A DNA stretch of 64,000 nt from Verrucomicrobiaceae bacterium (GCA_027484445.1 JAIXSY010000055.1:124001-188000), one strand, 5' to 3'. Numbered from the stretch's first letter, positions 8,495 through 18,675 are shown. The notes: generated by a model from the letters alone, not told the origin. A program made the numbers and translations.

Positions 8495-9478
8495 TTATTC
8501 CGCACCCTCAGCAGCACGACGCTGAAACACGCTGGGCGTGGTCATTGCAGTCTTTTTGGGCTTCGGCGCTGGCTTGGGGTCGAGATTCGCTGCCAACTCC
8601 TCTTCCGTGACTTGAGATTCAAGACCACCTTCAGGCACCTCGACTTTGCTCACCCAAAGCAATGCGTTGAGGATCGTTTTGCGGAAGTCCGCATTGCCCC
8701 AGTTTTTGTGGAAGTGACCTCCCGTGAAGCCGAAGCCACGACCACCGTCGGCGCGCTCCAGACTCCACATGGTGGCCTCGGGGGCTCCCTTTTCGGCCTG
8801 GATGTGAGCATACGGCCCTTTGGGATGCACATACGGGCCATCGCGCACAGCATCCGAAGGGGTGGCGACAAGGATCGGTACAAAGTTGGCCGCTCCATCT
8901 TGAGCGGGCACGATGCCGTCCTTGAAAGCAGGGCGGAAGCGCATGTTGAAGTACCATTCATCCTCGATCTGGAAGGGCTTCACTCCACGTGTGATGGGAT
9001 GCTGGGGTAGGTTGGCAAAGTGTGGCTGCCAGATCGGATTGCAGGAAAAGGCGTTCTCGTAATGTCCACCGAGCCAAGCTTGAAATTCCTTGCCCGCCTG
9101 GTCCGCCACAATCTCCACGCCATAATGCATGCAGCCAAAACCGACGCCCTTTTCCACGAGTCCCCGGAGTGTCTCCAGATGGCCATCCACGACCGCCGGG
9201 TGTTTGCCCCCGCCATCGGCATAGATGACCACCGCATCGGCATCCACGAAGGTCGCCTCGTCTTTGACCCACCCCATCTCGTGGCGATCCACCACCAGGC
9301 CAGGCACCGAGGCGAGGCATTTTTCCAGCAAAAGAGTCCCGGCCCGGAACTCATGCATGCCAGGGGGGTGAGAGGGCTTGCCCGCGATGAGGATGAGCTT
9401 CCGCTTGCCATCAGGCGTCAGCGCTGAAGCCGAGGTGAGACCAACCAGAAGAAAAAGCAGCGTGTAGAGAGAGCGCAT
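8495..9478 (-). CDS. Secreted ThuA-domain protein
   Basis: Starting at ATG 9478 the product is 327 residues and begins with a signal peptide (RSLYTLLFLLVGLTSASA). An open frame extends upstream to 9784, but that part overlaps the MFS gene and lacks signal-peptide logic. The mature part matches ThuA-like proteins with a glutamine amidotransferase-like fold: KLILIAGKPSHPPGMHEF, the GVGFGCMHYGVE block, and GFTGGHFHKNWGNADFRKTILNALLW near the end. ThuA proteins of PVC bacteria are linked to trehalose or other sugar use, probably with 3-keto-sugars, but the chemistry is not settled. The context is an MFS transporter 64 bases upstream. Confidence 0.9.
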   Translation of the reverse strand: MRSLYTLLFLLVGLTSASALTPDGKRKLILIAGKPSHPPGMHEFRAGTLLLEKCLASVPGLVVDRHEMGWVKDEATFVDADAVVIYADGGGKHPAVVDGHLETLRGLVEKGVGFGCMHYGVEIVADQAGKEFQAWLGGHYENAFSCNPIWQPHFANLPQHPITRGVKPFQIEDEWYFNMRFRPAFKDGIVPAQDGAANFVPILVATPSDAVRDGPYVHPKGPYAHIQAEKGAPEATMWSLERADGGRGFGFTGGHFHKNWGNADFRKTILNALLWVSKVEVPEGGLESQVTEEELAANLDPKPAPKPKKTAMTTPSVFQRRAAEGAE

Positions 9479-9542
9479 GGGGAAGGAATGACGAAAAAGC
9501 AGGCGACTAAGCAAGCAGATAAGCCAAAAGAACGCGTATTTG

Positions 9543-10817
9543 TCACGCCTCTGGCAGCTCTTGCCCCTGGGTTTCGGGCAAAAACCAGAGCACTGCCAGG
9601 CCAATGAGAAACAACCCAGAGACCAGGGTGATGGCGACTGGCAATTCCATGGCGGCTTTGATCTGTCCTGAGAAAAACAAGATCGGTGCAGCGAACAAAC
9701 GTCCTGTGTTGAAGCAAAAGCTGGAACCTGTCGCACGCAGATGATCGGGAAACAGCTCTGGAAAATACACCGCAAAACCGGCATGAATGCTCAGTGTGAC
9801 AAAGCCAAAGAGCGGCAACGCCATCAAAAGCTGAGCCTGAGTCTGCGGCAAAAAACAGACCGCAGGCACGACCAACAACGACAGTCCCTGCATGAGCGCG
9901 AAGGCACGCCGACGGCCGATGCGCTCACAGATCGGGCCAAAGGCTAGCATTCCCAACCCCCCCCCTGTGGCCTGCACGATGCCGTAGGCAAATTTGGCCT
10001 CTCGCTCGACGTGATCCTTGGCCATGCCCAGTCGCGTCAGCAGGTCAGCCATCAGATCTTGCCCCGCCACGGTCACTCCCCAAAACGTGCCCAGCCCCAC
10101 CGCAGCCAAGGTCATGCCAGCCAAAGCGCGGCGACGCCATACGGGATGGCCAAACAACTCCCGAAAACTGCCCACCCGGCTACCCAGCGTGCGCTGTGCG
10201 CTTTCCAGACGCTCGGGCTCACGGATCGAAGCGCGCACCCACAGCGTCAGCAAGGCAGGCGCGACGCCGATGACGTAGGCCATGCGCCAGTCTGCCCCGA
10301 CCCACAGTCCGGTCAGACCTGCCAGCCAAGTAGCGAGCACACTCGTCGAATGAAAGATACCACTAGCTCGGGCACGCGCTTCGCGGGGAAACACCTCAGC
10401 CACGAGTGCCGCCGCCACGGCCCACTCTCCCCCGACGCCCATGGCCACGAGAAAACGCAGCGCACAGACCTGCGCTAGATTGTCTGCAAAGTAGGTCAGG
10501 CCTGAGAAGACCGAATAAAACAGAATGGTCACGATCATCGTGGGACTGCGGCCCCAACGATCCGCCAATCGGCCAAACAAGGCTCCGCCGACGGTTCCTC
10601 CCACCAGGAAAAAGCCGAGCACAATGTCACCCCAGGCCTTCACTTCTGGCGAATCGATCGGCTTTGCCAAGATCTCAGCCAGCATCGACTTGCGGGTGAG
10701 ATTGAAAATCTGACCCTCAAAGGCATCGAACACCCAGCCCAAAGACGCCACCAGCAGCACTAGCCATTGATAGCGAGTGACAGAGGAATACCAGGGACGA
10801 ACTGACGGGTTGGGCAT
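9543..10817 (-). CDS. MFS transporter
   Basis: This 424-residue permease has about 12 hydrophobic segments. It carries the MFS motif A as GRLADRWGRSPT after TM2, a second copy-like GPICERIGRRRAFA between the halves, and the TM1 motif GWVFDAFEGQIF. The last suggests the acid/sugar-acid:H+ symporter-like group (sialate or aromatic acid relatives). The start at ATG 10817 is preferred because the longer frame, to 11030, overlaps the L,D-transpeptidase gene. It lies between the transpeptidase and ThuA genes on the same strand. The substrate is not decidable; a sugar or sugar acid handled by ThuA is a guess. Confidence 0.9.
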   Translation of the reverse strand: MPNPSVRPWYSSVTRYQWLVLLVASLGWVFDAFEGQIFNLTRKSMLAEILAKPIDSPEVKAWGDIVLGFFLVGGTVGGALFGRLADRWGRSPTMIVTILFYSVFSGLTYFADNLAQVCALRFLVAMGVGGEWAVAAALVAEVFPREARARASGIFHSTSVLATWLAGLTGLWVGADWRMAYVIGVAPALLTLWVRASIREPERLESAQRTLGSRVGSFRELFGHPVWRRRALAGMTLAAVGLGTFWGVTVAGQDLMADLLTRLGMAKDHVEREAKFAYGIVQATGGGLGMLAFGPICERIGRRRAFALMQGLSLLVVPAVCFLPQTQAQLLMALPLFGFVTLSIHAGFAVYFPELFPDHLRATGSSFCFNTGRLFAAPILFFSGQIKAAMELPVAITLVSGLFLIGLAVLWFLPETQGQELPEA

Positions 10818-10878
10818 GAGGTCTAGGAAGAACAACCTTCTCAGCTCATCCTTGCGCCGAACTGCCTTTTTCTCGGCA

Positions 10879-11724
10879 CTAAAATCTCGGCACAAGAACG
10901 TAGCGCCCTTCCTGCACACGCATTTCCGCTGGCTCACCCTCAGCTTCAAAGGCTTGCCAAGCAGGCCAAAGCTCAGCCAACCAAAACTCATGCCACTCGT
11001 GCTCCTGGTGCCCAGCGAGCCGTGCTTCACTCAGGCGAAAGGGAAAAAGATGCACAGGCACCTCAGGCTGTCCCTGGACGAGGGCTTCCGCAACGAGCAG
11101 GTAAATTTCCTCAATCCATGGATCTGTCATGGCCAAACAGCCGACACTGACAGCTCGGCCATGGATCATGATGAAACTGCCCGTGCGCTGATGGTGACGA
11201 TCATACTCATTGGGATAGCCCAAGTTCATGGCCAGATGATACCGGCTAGCCGGGTTTAGCTGGGCTGACGTGACACGGTAAAAGCCCTCCGGCACCTGCC
11301 CATCCCCTTCCCTGAGTTTCGGCCCGAGGTCACCCGAGGCGGCAGCGATACTGTAGCTGCGCCAGAGCTGCCACCCCGAATCACCCCTGAGCCAAAGTTC
11401 CAAAACACGCTCTTCCTTCATGGCCCGAAGAAAAACCGGTGCCCCGAAGCGCAGACCTCGCACCTGAAGCGCCTCCATCAACGAAGGCTTCACCCGCTCG
11501 TTCACACTTTGAAGCCGCTGCTGTGGACTCCACCCCTCCCAAATCGAGGCATCAGGGGGCAAAGGATAAGGGCTGGCCATGGATGGAGGATCGTCAAAGA
11601 GGGTTCTGAGATCAGGCAAAGGGACACACGAAGCACAGCCACCCGACCGGCCTAACTGCCAGCGAAGCCCCAGCACACCCACACCCAACGCTGTGAGGAG
11701 AAAGGCGATCCGAGATAGCTTCAT
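10879..11724 (-). CDS. L,D-transpeptidase (YkuD/YafK-like) protein
   Basis: The start at ATG 11724 gives 281 residues with an N-terminal membrane anchor or signal (LSRIAFLLTALGVGVLGL). A Cys pair (C-A-S-C) lies just after it. The catalytic block is IMIHGRAVSVGCLAM at about residues 175-190, where His, Ser, Gly and the nucleophile Cys match the YkuD consensus HGxxxSxGC. The broader sequence (NLGYPNEYDRHHQRTGSF) resembles the YafK/DpaA branch, which can cut or form lipoprotein and meso-DAP links on peptidoglycan. It is the first gene of the minus-strand string and is divergent from the giant cytochrome gene. An open frame upstream to 11796 lacks signal-peptide character. Confidence 0.88.
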   Translation of the reverse strand: MKLSRIAFLLTALGVGVLGLRWQLGRSGGCASCVPLPDLRTLFDDPPSMASPYPLPPDASIWEGWSPQQRLQSVNERVKPSLMEALQVRGLRFGAPVFLRAMKEERVLELWLRGDSGWQLWRSYSIAAASGDLGPKLREGDGQVPEGFYRVTSAQLNPASRYHLAMNLGYPNEYDRHHQRTGSFIMIHGRAVSVGCLAMTDPWIEEIYLLVAEALVQGQPEVPVHLFPFRLSEARLAGHQEHEWHEFWLAELWPAWQAFEAEGEPAEMRVQEGRYVLVPRF

Positions 11725-11863
11725 GACAGGTTCTGTGCAGTCCCAACGTGGAAAGTGCATCCCAACCTGCAAGCCCAGCCTTCCCGACTCTGGCAAGAGC
11801 CTTACATCCTGGTGCTTGTGCTAGGATTCAAGTTTGCTCAACATAGCACTTACCACAGGGTCC

Positions 11864-14800
11864 ATGCGACCGACGCTTTCACACCGCTTTTTTCTCTACG
11901 TCATGACTCGACTCCACGGAATGTTCTTGTGCCTGTGCGCTGCCTTCAGCTCCGCGATGGCTCAGCCTAGCACCCCAGGATTTCCCAATGTGATGCGAAC
12001 GGAACTTCCCGGAACGTTGCTGAGCCACCCCAGCCAAAACGGCTCTGAGGCCATCGGGCGCACGACGACGCTGAACTACTTGAACGGTTGGCTAATCGTG
12101 GGAGCTGAGGTTCCTGGCTCTCGTCCAGGATCGGACCTGGAGATGCGCGTTTACGACGTGTCGAATCCTACGCAGCCCATCCGTCGTTTTCCGTCCGACT
12201 TTGGCCACACCTATCCAAACAACAGCTGGCATCAGGGCAATGCTGGCTGGAATGCGCATGGCTCGGCCCAGGTCGGCACTTCCATGCTACCCGAGGTCAT
12301 GCGGGTGCAAAGCTTCGGTGGCATCGTCGAACGCGGGGCTTACTTTTTGAACAACGGCGTGCCTAACATCGGAGCCTTTCCCGTGGGCTGGAACCGTTCT
12401 AGCCAAGCAGGGCCATGGGTCGCTTCCTTCCCTTGGTATGGTTCTCCCGATGAAACGTTTACCATCGAGCGCATCTGGTCTGGCCCTGGAGGCCCTCAGT
12501 TTCAAACACTGGCCCGTTGGGATCATGTGGGACCCTACGGTGGTGGCGACTGGCATCCCATGTTCTTTGGCGATCTGCTGATCTATGCAAGGCACGGCGC
12601 GACAGCCCATGACGGCGTGGTGGTTTATCGGCTGCAATACAACAACTTCGATGATCCTCAGCAGCGGAGCATCACACCGCAGTTTGTCGGCTCTCTCAGC
12701 GGCGGATTTCAGGGCTACTGGCCCAATCTGTTCAGCGATGGCAGCGGGCTTTATGTGATCGGCTCTGCTAGCAATATCCTGGTGGGTGCTGACATCACTG
12801 AGGCAGCTCACCCAGCGGGCGATGGCTCGGTCGATCTCGTGGCCAGCCTAACCATTCCAGGCTTTTCGAATGCATCTTACCCGGTCTATCAGGATCAGTT
12901 TGGGTTCATTCATAACCGCAAAATCAACATGACAGAATTCCTTGCGGGGGATTCGCAACCCATCGAGCTGACTTTGCAAGAAGGCGCGCCCAACCGGGTC
13001 GATACCTCTCAGATGTCTTTGCTGCTGGGCAACCTCTGGGTCACGGGTGGCTATCCCAATGCCTTTGGCACGCCCGAGTATCGCGCCCAGGGCATGTCGA
13101 TCTGGGTACATCAGCAGGCCCCTGACACGACGCCTCCGAGAGTCAGCTACCACATTCCCCAAGCGAATCGAACCGGCTACTCCCGTCATGCGCCACTGAG
13201 TTTTCTGCTGCATGAACATCCACATCAGGGTGGCCCCCGCAATGGCATCGACTTCACGGTGCGCCCCGTGAACGCAGGCAACACCTTGGGCAGCTTTGTG
13301 TCAGGTTTTTTGATTCATGACTTCTCCGGCACGCTCACCTTCACACCGGATGCACCCCTAGCAGCAGACACCACTTATCAGGTCGATTTTCATTCGAACC
13401 CCAGTCAGCAAATTGGCTTCGCCGATGCAGCAGGCAACTTCATCGAACCTTACTCGTTCCGCTTTTCCACCGGAGGTGGGATTCAGGCCCAAGCCCTGCC
13501 AGCCATCACCTCGGTCTCGGCAGATATCGCCACGCCTGCGCCGAACCAAGCGGTGACGCTGACTGTCACAGCGACGGGTTCGACGCCTCTGGAGTATCGA
13601 TTTAACTTCGACGGCAACTGGTCCGCCTGGGGCACCGTCAACACCGCACAGCATACTTACACCACTGCCGGTCGCCCACGAGTGCTGGTGCAGGTGCGTG
13701 ATGCAGCCGGCCAGCTGGCGAATGGCTCCATGCGTCTGCTGGTGATTCCGCCGCCACCCGTCGGGCCTCGCCCCACACAGAGCAGCACCTTGGCAATCGG
13801 TGAGTTCGAGGGCCAGCGACGAGTCTGGGTGGTCAATCCTGACGCAAACACAGTGTCGGTGCTACAGGCAGATTCCGGCGCGGTGCTGGCAGAATATCTG
13901 GTGGGTCAAGATCCACGAGGCATCGCACGAGATGGCCAGGGGCGCTTGTGGATCACCTGCCATGACAGCGATGAAATCCACATCCTGAATGGCGATGGCA
14001 GCCCCCACGCGACACTGCCACTTCCCTACGGCTCAGCTCCTTTTGGCGTCGTCGCCTCGCCAGATGGGCAGTCCGTTTGCATTGGCTTGTATGGCGCAGG
14101 GCTGATCCGGCGCTACAGCACTGCGAATCCACTCGCCACGCCTACCGTGGCGAGCACCGTGCCCACCCCGAGAGCCTTGGCGATGACTCCAGATGGCTCA
14201 CGTCTGCTCGTCACGCGCTTCATTTCTCCCGATCTACAGGGCGAAGTCGCAGTGCATCATGGAAGCACACTAGCTTGGCAAAGCACGATCGGCTTGGGCG
14301 TCTCCATCGCTTGGGATGCAGGAGATCGCTCAGGCGGTATGCCCAACTATCTTTCAGGCATCGCCATATCGCCCGATGGCAACCGTGCGGCTGTGGTTTC
14401 AAAGCAGGACAACGTGCAGCGCGGCTTGCAGTTTGGTGTAGGCAATCTCACCCATGAGACGACCGTGCGGGCGGTGATTTCGTTCCTGGATCTGACCACA
14501 AATCAGGAGATCGCAAACACACGCCGTGACTTTGACAACAGCGAAAGCCCAAGCGCCGTGGCTTGGTCACCGCTAGGCGATACGCTCCTGGTGACGCTGC
14601 AAGGCAACAACCGCTTGGTGGGTCTAGATGCGCTGAATCTGGCACCCGTTCCAGCCAGCAACTCGACGCTAAGTGTGGAAAGCTCCCCTGCCGTGATTGC
14701 CTTTGACTTGGGCACCGGCCTTGCGCCTCAGGGTTTGCTGCTTGATTCAATTTCGCAGCGCTTGTTCATCCAAAACTTCATGGGGAGATCTGTGACCGTG

Positions 14801-17800
14801 CGCGATGCAGGACCCTTTTTGAGCCAGAACCTAACTCAGTTCCCCCTCGTGGCCACGCGCACCACCGTCAGCACAGAGCTGCTGTCTCCTTCAGTCTTGC
14901 AAGGGAAGCAGATCTTTTACAATGCGGCCGATGCTCGCATGAGTGCAGATAGCTACATTTCCTGCGCCTCTTGCCACATTGATGGTGGTCACGATGGGCG
15001 CGCCTGGGACTTCACCGGGCGTGGCGAAGGATTGCGACGAACGACCGATCTGCGCGGACGCAGCGGCATGGGGCATGGCAATGTGCATTGGTCGGGCAAC
15101 TTTGATGAGATTCAGGACTTCGAGCATGACATCCGTACTGCCTTTGGAGGCACGGGATTCCTCCCGCTGACCTCGCAGCAGTTTGCCACGCTGCATCCCA
15201 GCCCAGCTTCAGGAAAAACCGGCCTCAGCCCAGAGCTCGACGCCTTGGCGGCCTATGTCGCCTCATTGAACCACCAGCACACTCCCCGCAGCCCTCAGCG
15301 CCAAACGAACGGAAGCCTAACCGCAGATGCGGTCGCAGGGAGGCAGGTCTTTCAGTCGCAAAACTGCGCCAGCTGCCACACGGGAGTTCCATTCACGAAT
15401 AGCACGCTGGGCTCCATCGTGACTCAACCACTCATTAATGTGGGCACACAATCGCTGCTGAGTGGTGGTCGTCTGGGTTCCACACTGAACGGCGTGGATG
15501 TGCCCACGCTGCATGGCTTGCACGCGACCTTGTCTTACTTGCATCATGGCGAGGCAAAGACCCTGACAGAGGCTTTCCGCTACACGGGCGGCACCTTGTT
15601 GCTGGCAGCTCAGGCTGAGCTTTTGCCAGCAGCCGAAAATCCAGGTTCGCTTGCACGCTTGCAGGCTTGGCAATTCAATCCTGCGCAAGGCGGTGGCGGA
15701 TTTTCCCGTGGGATGTATGGCGGTGACACAGTGATCCTCAGCCGCACGGATGGCGCCGCCGAGCAGGCACGCGTGAGATTTGCCCAAGTCGATGGTGGCA
15801 GCGGAGGCTCCGCCCGCATCGCCGTGCGCTACTTGCGTCAGTATGGCGACAGCCATGCTCGGCTGCGCGTGAATGGGCAAAACATCCCGCTGACCTTGCA
15901 ACGCCAGTCCCCAGACTTTGGCTGGCACATGGGCGGCTGGCGCTGGACCGTGGTGGAGACGAGTCTGAATCCAGGAATGAGCAATATGATTGAGGTGCTG
16001 CCCGGCATTCCCGATGGCTACGAGTTCGCTCTGAACGCGATTCTTGTCTCGAACGCTAACGATCTATCCGCAGCTCAGCCTCACCGCGCTGTGCTGGCTT
16101 TGCCTCAATCGGATCGTGAGCGGCTCCTGACCTACCTGCAACAGCTGGACGGACGCGATGATGCTGGACAGCCTTTGGCCTCGCCACCTCCCCCTGCGGC
16201 TCTGCCACCGAGCATCGTTACTGCTCCCGTCAGTACCACTCTGGCCGTGGGCAATACGCTAAACCTGCACGTGGTGACCTCGGGCACGGGACCTTTTGTC
16301 TTTCAATGGCTGCGCGGAAGCACCCCCGTGGGAGGCAACAGCCCGATGCTTGTGCTGCCCAACGTGCAATTGTCAGATGCAGGTCTCTACAGCGTGCGCG
16401 TCAGCAATGCCCTGGATGTCATCACCAGCACGTCTGCTGAAGTGATCATCAACAGTGCGCTCAACATCACAACAACCACTCTCCCGGAAGGGCACGAAGG
16501 CCAGCCTTATCTAACCGCATTCACAGCCCTGGGAGGGGTCAGCACTCGCACATGGTCCCTGGATTCCGGCGTGCTACCGGCTGGGCTAAGTTTGAATCCC
16601 CAGGGCATCCTGAGTGGAACACCGACCACTGGTGCGAGGGCTCAATTGATGATTCGAGTCACGGATGCCTCTGGCAGCGACCTGCGCGCGCTGAACCTGG
16701 ACATCGTGCCCGAAGACGGCTTTGTCGAAGACCCCGATTTGGTTCTGCACTACCGCTTTGATGAAGGTGCAGGCAACAGGGTCTGGGACTTATCTCCAGC
16801 GGGCAACAACCACAGCACCTCGCTGCCGAGTGGCCAGTGGGTGGCCAGCGGCCGCAAAGGCTCTGCCTATGGCCCCTCTTCGACGAGTGCTGGCCTTCAA
16901 ACCTTTGTCCCTGCTCAGCAAGAGGATCTGAACTTTGACCCACGCAGCCAAGCCTTCACCTTCTCCAGCTGGGTGCGCACGACCTCGACCAACAGCTACC
17001 ACATTGTCTTTGGCAAAGATGGCGGTGAGCCGTATCGCGTGCAGCACCGCCTTTGGGTGGTGGACCCGGCGCATGTGATTCATGCCGTGAACGGCAATCA
17101 ATACGGCAGCACATTGACCACACAACCTGCGGTGAACGATGGAGAATGGCACCTGCTGACGCTGGTGAATTTCTTGGACGGCAGCACTTGGCGCACTCGG
17201 CTTTATTATGACGATGGGACAGTCTTTACTCAATTCAACACAGGTGATGGTGGCACGGTGGCAGCCCCATTGCGCATCGGAGGCATGAGCGCAGGCTGGA
17301 ATGAGTGGCAGGGACAGCTGGATGACTTCCGCATCTATCGTCGTGCGCTTTCACAGGCCGAAGTAGCACAGCTTTATCATCCCCCCACGGGCCCCACGGC
17401 GACACTTTCATTCGCACCAGGGCAGACGACGCCCTCTGCCCGGCCTTATGCGGAGTTTGAGCTCGCATTTTCGCGTCCAGTCACAGGTTTGCTAGCTCAG
17501 GACTTTCAGATTGGTGGCAGCGCGGGGCATGAGGTGACACGTCTCATGAGCGTGACGGATGGCAGCCTGTATCGCCTGCGGGTGGCTGGCTTTGCCCAAC
17601 CAGGTACGCTGACACTGCGCTTGCCTGCGGGTGCGTCGAGCGCTCAGAATGATGCCACGCCAAACCAAGTCTCCAATCTCGTTCAGGTTCATTATCAGCC
17701 CAACACGGGCAGTGAGATTCACTACGAGGACTGGCTGCGACTGAACCTCAACCCCACGCAATTGACTCTGCCAACGGCCACGCTTGTTGAAGGTGATGCC

Positions 17801-18154
17801 GACAGCGATGGCATCCCAAATCTTCTAGAAATGGCGCTGGGTCAGGCCACGCATCCGACATTGAACTTGGAGGTTCAAAATCAACCCGGTGGCCCCGAAT
17901 TGCATCTGCACTTCAGTCGAGATCGTCGCACGCGTGGCGTGGATCTGCACCTAGAATCCTCCAGCACACTTGGCTCGACCAGTTGGACACCCCTCGCGAC
18001 TAGCCAGTCCGGAGCTCAGCCTGTGCCTGCCTCGGGCCTTGGAGCAACGTTGCATGAGACCGGTCAAGACATTCGCCAGAGTACCCTGCAAATGCCATTG
18101 CCACCGAACGCCCGGTTTTTCCGCATGAGAGCAGTTCAGACCCCCAATCCCTGA
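11864..18154 (+). CDS. Giant secreted di-haem multidomain protein (propellers, Ig, LamG)
   Basis: The product is about 2,096 residues; start ATG 11864 (ATG 11903 is also possible) precedes a signal peptide ending in AMA-Q. Rough order: an LVIVD-like propeller 35-420; an Ig-like domain 421-540; a PKD-like domain 546-631; a YVTN-type propeller 636-986; two cytochrome c segments with C-A-S-C-H at residues 1034-1038 and 1168-1172; a beta domain near 1280-1400; an Ig domain 1449-1530; a putative-Ig (He_PIG) domain 1535-1620; LamG 1626-1840; another Ig-like domain; and a C-terminal region starting with the DADSDGIPNLLEMALG calcium-type motif seen at the ends of Verrucomicrobia surface proteins. The spaced haems resemble di-haem peroxidase-type proteins, but no enzyme activity can be assigned. 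It is probably exported or surface-attached. Confidence 0.85.
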   Translation: MRPTLSHRFFLYVMTRLHGMFLCLCAAFSSAMAQPSTPGFPNVMRTELPGTLLSHPSQNGSEAIGRTTTLNYLNGWLIVGAEVPGSRPGSDLEMRVYDVSNPTQPIRRFPSDFGHTYPNNSWHQGNAGWNAHGSAQVGTSMLPEVMRVQSFGGIVERGAYFLNNGVPNIGAFPVGWNRSSQAGPWVASFPWYGSPDETFTIERIWSGPGGPQFQTLARWDHVGPYGGGDWHPMFFGDLLIYARHGATAHDGVVVYRLQYNNFDDPQQRSITPQFVGSLSGGFQGYWPNLFSDGSGLYVIGSASNILVGADITEAAHPAGDGSVDLVASLTIPGFSNASYPVYQDQFGFIHNRKINMTEFLAGDSQPIELTLQEGAPNRVDTSQMSLLLGNLWVTGGYPNAFGTPEYRAQGMSIWVHQQAPDTTPPRVSYHIPQANRTGYSRHAPLSFLLHEHPHQGGPRNGIDFTVRPVNAGNTLGSFVSGFLIHDFSGTLTFTPDAPLAADTTYQVDFHSNPSQQIGFADAAGNFIEPYSFRFSTGGGIQAQALPAITSVSADIATPAPNQAVTLTVTATGSTPLEYRFNFDGNWSAWGTVNTAQHTYTTAGRPRVLVQVRDAAGQLANGSMRLLVIPPPPVGPRPTQSSTLAIGEFEGQRRVWVVNPDANTVSVLQADSGAVLAEYLVGQDPRGIARDGQGRLWITCHDSDEIHILNGDGSPHATLPLPYGSAPFGVVASPDGQSVCIGLYGAGLIRRYSTANPLATPTVASTVPTPRALAMTPDGSRLLVTRFISPDLQGEVAVHHGSTLAWQSTIGLGVSIAWDAGDRSGGMPNYLSGIAISPDGNRAAVVSKQDNVQRGLQFGVGNLTHETTVRAVISFLDLTTNQEIANTRRDFDNSESPSAVAWSPLGDTLLVTLQGNNRLVGLDALNLAPVPASNSTLSVESSPAVIAFDLGTGLAPQGLLLDSISQRLFIQNFMGRSVTVRDAGPFLSQNLTQFPLVATRTTVSTELLSPSVLQGKQIFYNAADARMSADSYISCASCHIDGGHDGRAWDFTGRGEGLRRTTDLRGRSGMGHGNVHWSGNFDEIQDFEHDIRTAFGGTGFLPLTSQQFATLHPSPASGKTGLSPELDALAAYVASLNHQHTPRSPQRQTNGSLTADAVAGRQVFQSQNCASCHTGVPFTNSTLGSIVTQPLINVGTQSLLSGGRLGSTLNGVDVPTLHGLHATLSYLHHGEAKTLTEAFRYTGGTLLLAAQAELLPAAENPGSLARLQAWQFNPAQGGGGFSRGMYGGDTVILSRTDGAAEQARVRFAQVDGGSGGSARIAVRYLRQYGDSHARLRVNGQNIPLTLQRQSPDFGWHMGGWRWTVVETSLNPGMSNMIEVLPGIPDGYEFALNAILVSNANDLSAAQPHRAVLALPQSDRERLLTYLQQLDGRDDAGQPLASPPPPAALPPSIVTAPVSTTLAVGNTLNLHVVTSGTGPFVFQWLRGSTPVGGNSPMLVLPNVQLSDAGLYSVRVSNALDVITSTSAEVIINSALNITTTTLPEGHEGQPYLTAFTALGGVSTRTWSLDSGVLPAGLSLNPQGILSGTPTTGARAQLMIRVTDASGSDLRALNLDIVPEDGFVEDPDLVLHYRFDEGAGNRVWDLSPAGNNHSTSLPSGQWVASGRKGSAYGPSSTSAGLQTFVPAQQEDLNFDPRSQAFTFSSWVRTTSTNSYHIVFGKDGGEPYRVQHRLWVVDPAHVIHAVNGNQYGSTLTTQPAVNDGEWHLLTLVNFLDGSTWRTRLYYDDGTVFTQFNTGDGGTVAAPLRIGGMSAGWNEWQGQLDDFRIYRRALSQAEVAQLYHPPTGPTATLSFAPGQTTPSARPYAEFELAFSRPVTGLLAQDFQIGGSAGHEVTRLMSVTDGSLYRLRVAGFAQPGTLTLRLPAGASSAQNDATPNQVSNLVQVHYQPNTGSEIHYEDWLRLNLNPTQLTLPTATLVEGDADSDGIPNLLEMALGQATHPTLNLEVQNQPGGPELHLHFSRDRRTRGVDLHLESSSTLGSTSWTPLATSQSGAQPVPASGLGATLHETGQDIRQSTLQMPLPPNARFFRMRAVQTPNP

Positions 18155-18164
18155 GGAGCAGAGG

Positions 18165-18638
18165 TCAGGGATTCAACCGCCAAAGCGTCACATTCAGAGC
18201 TGTCGCAAAAGATACCCACGCTAGGTAAGGCACGAGTAGCAGACCTGCTGGACGGGATATCTGCCAAAAGGCGCGAAGGGTCAGCAGAATCGACAGCCAA
18301 AGGCAGAGGATCACCAGCAGAGCAGCTCCGATCTGGTGTGCTCCGAAAAACACTGGTGTCCAGGCCGCATTCAGCGCCAGCTGAATGAGATACCAGCGCA
18401 GAGCCCCTGAACGCGCGCCGTTTCTCCACACCAGCCAAGCGGCAATCGCCATGCCGAGATAGAGCAGCGTCCAGACTGGACCGAAGATCCAGGAAGGCGG
18501 GTTCCACTCTGGCTTTTGCAGTGTCTGATACCAAGCACCCGGTGGCGTGAAAGCTCCAGCAACTGGAGCCAGAAAAGTCAACAGTACCCAGCCCAAGAGA
18601 ACAGTTGCCTGACGAAAAGGAGGAAGGGGCGGAGACAT
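18165..18638 (-). CDS. tspO: TspO/MBR family protein
   Basis: Starting at ATG 18638 the product is 157 residues with five predicted membrane helices, the normal TspO size. The family signature is present: FTPPGAWYQTLQKPEWNPPS followed by WIFGPVWTLLYLGMAIAAWLVW, then LALNAAWTPVFFG and the final ATALNVTLWRLN. TspO binds porphyrins, haem intermediates and cholesterol-like ligands and takes part in oxidative or light stress signalling. A longer frame begins at 18689 but overlaps the AraC gene on the same strand, so the shorter start is preferred. It converges with the giant cytochrome gene, with only 10 bases between the stops. Confidence 0.93.
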   Translation of the reverse strand: MSPPLPPFRQATVLLGWVLLTFLAPVAGAFTPPGAWYQTLQKPEWNPPSWIFGPVWTLLYLGMAIAAWLVWRNGARSGALRWYLIQLALNAAWTPVFFGAHQIGAALLVILCLWLSILLTLRAFWQISRPAGLLLVPYLAWVSFATALNVTLWRLNP

Positions 18639-18675
18639 TACGACTCTTTTACACGTGACCTGCCGCAAATGCCAG

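Noticed and set aside
9479..9784. Longer start for the ThuA protein
   Set aside because: The extra 102 residues overlap the 3' end of the MFS gene and precede a proper signal peptide that starts at 9478.
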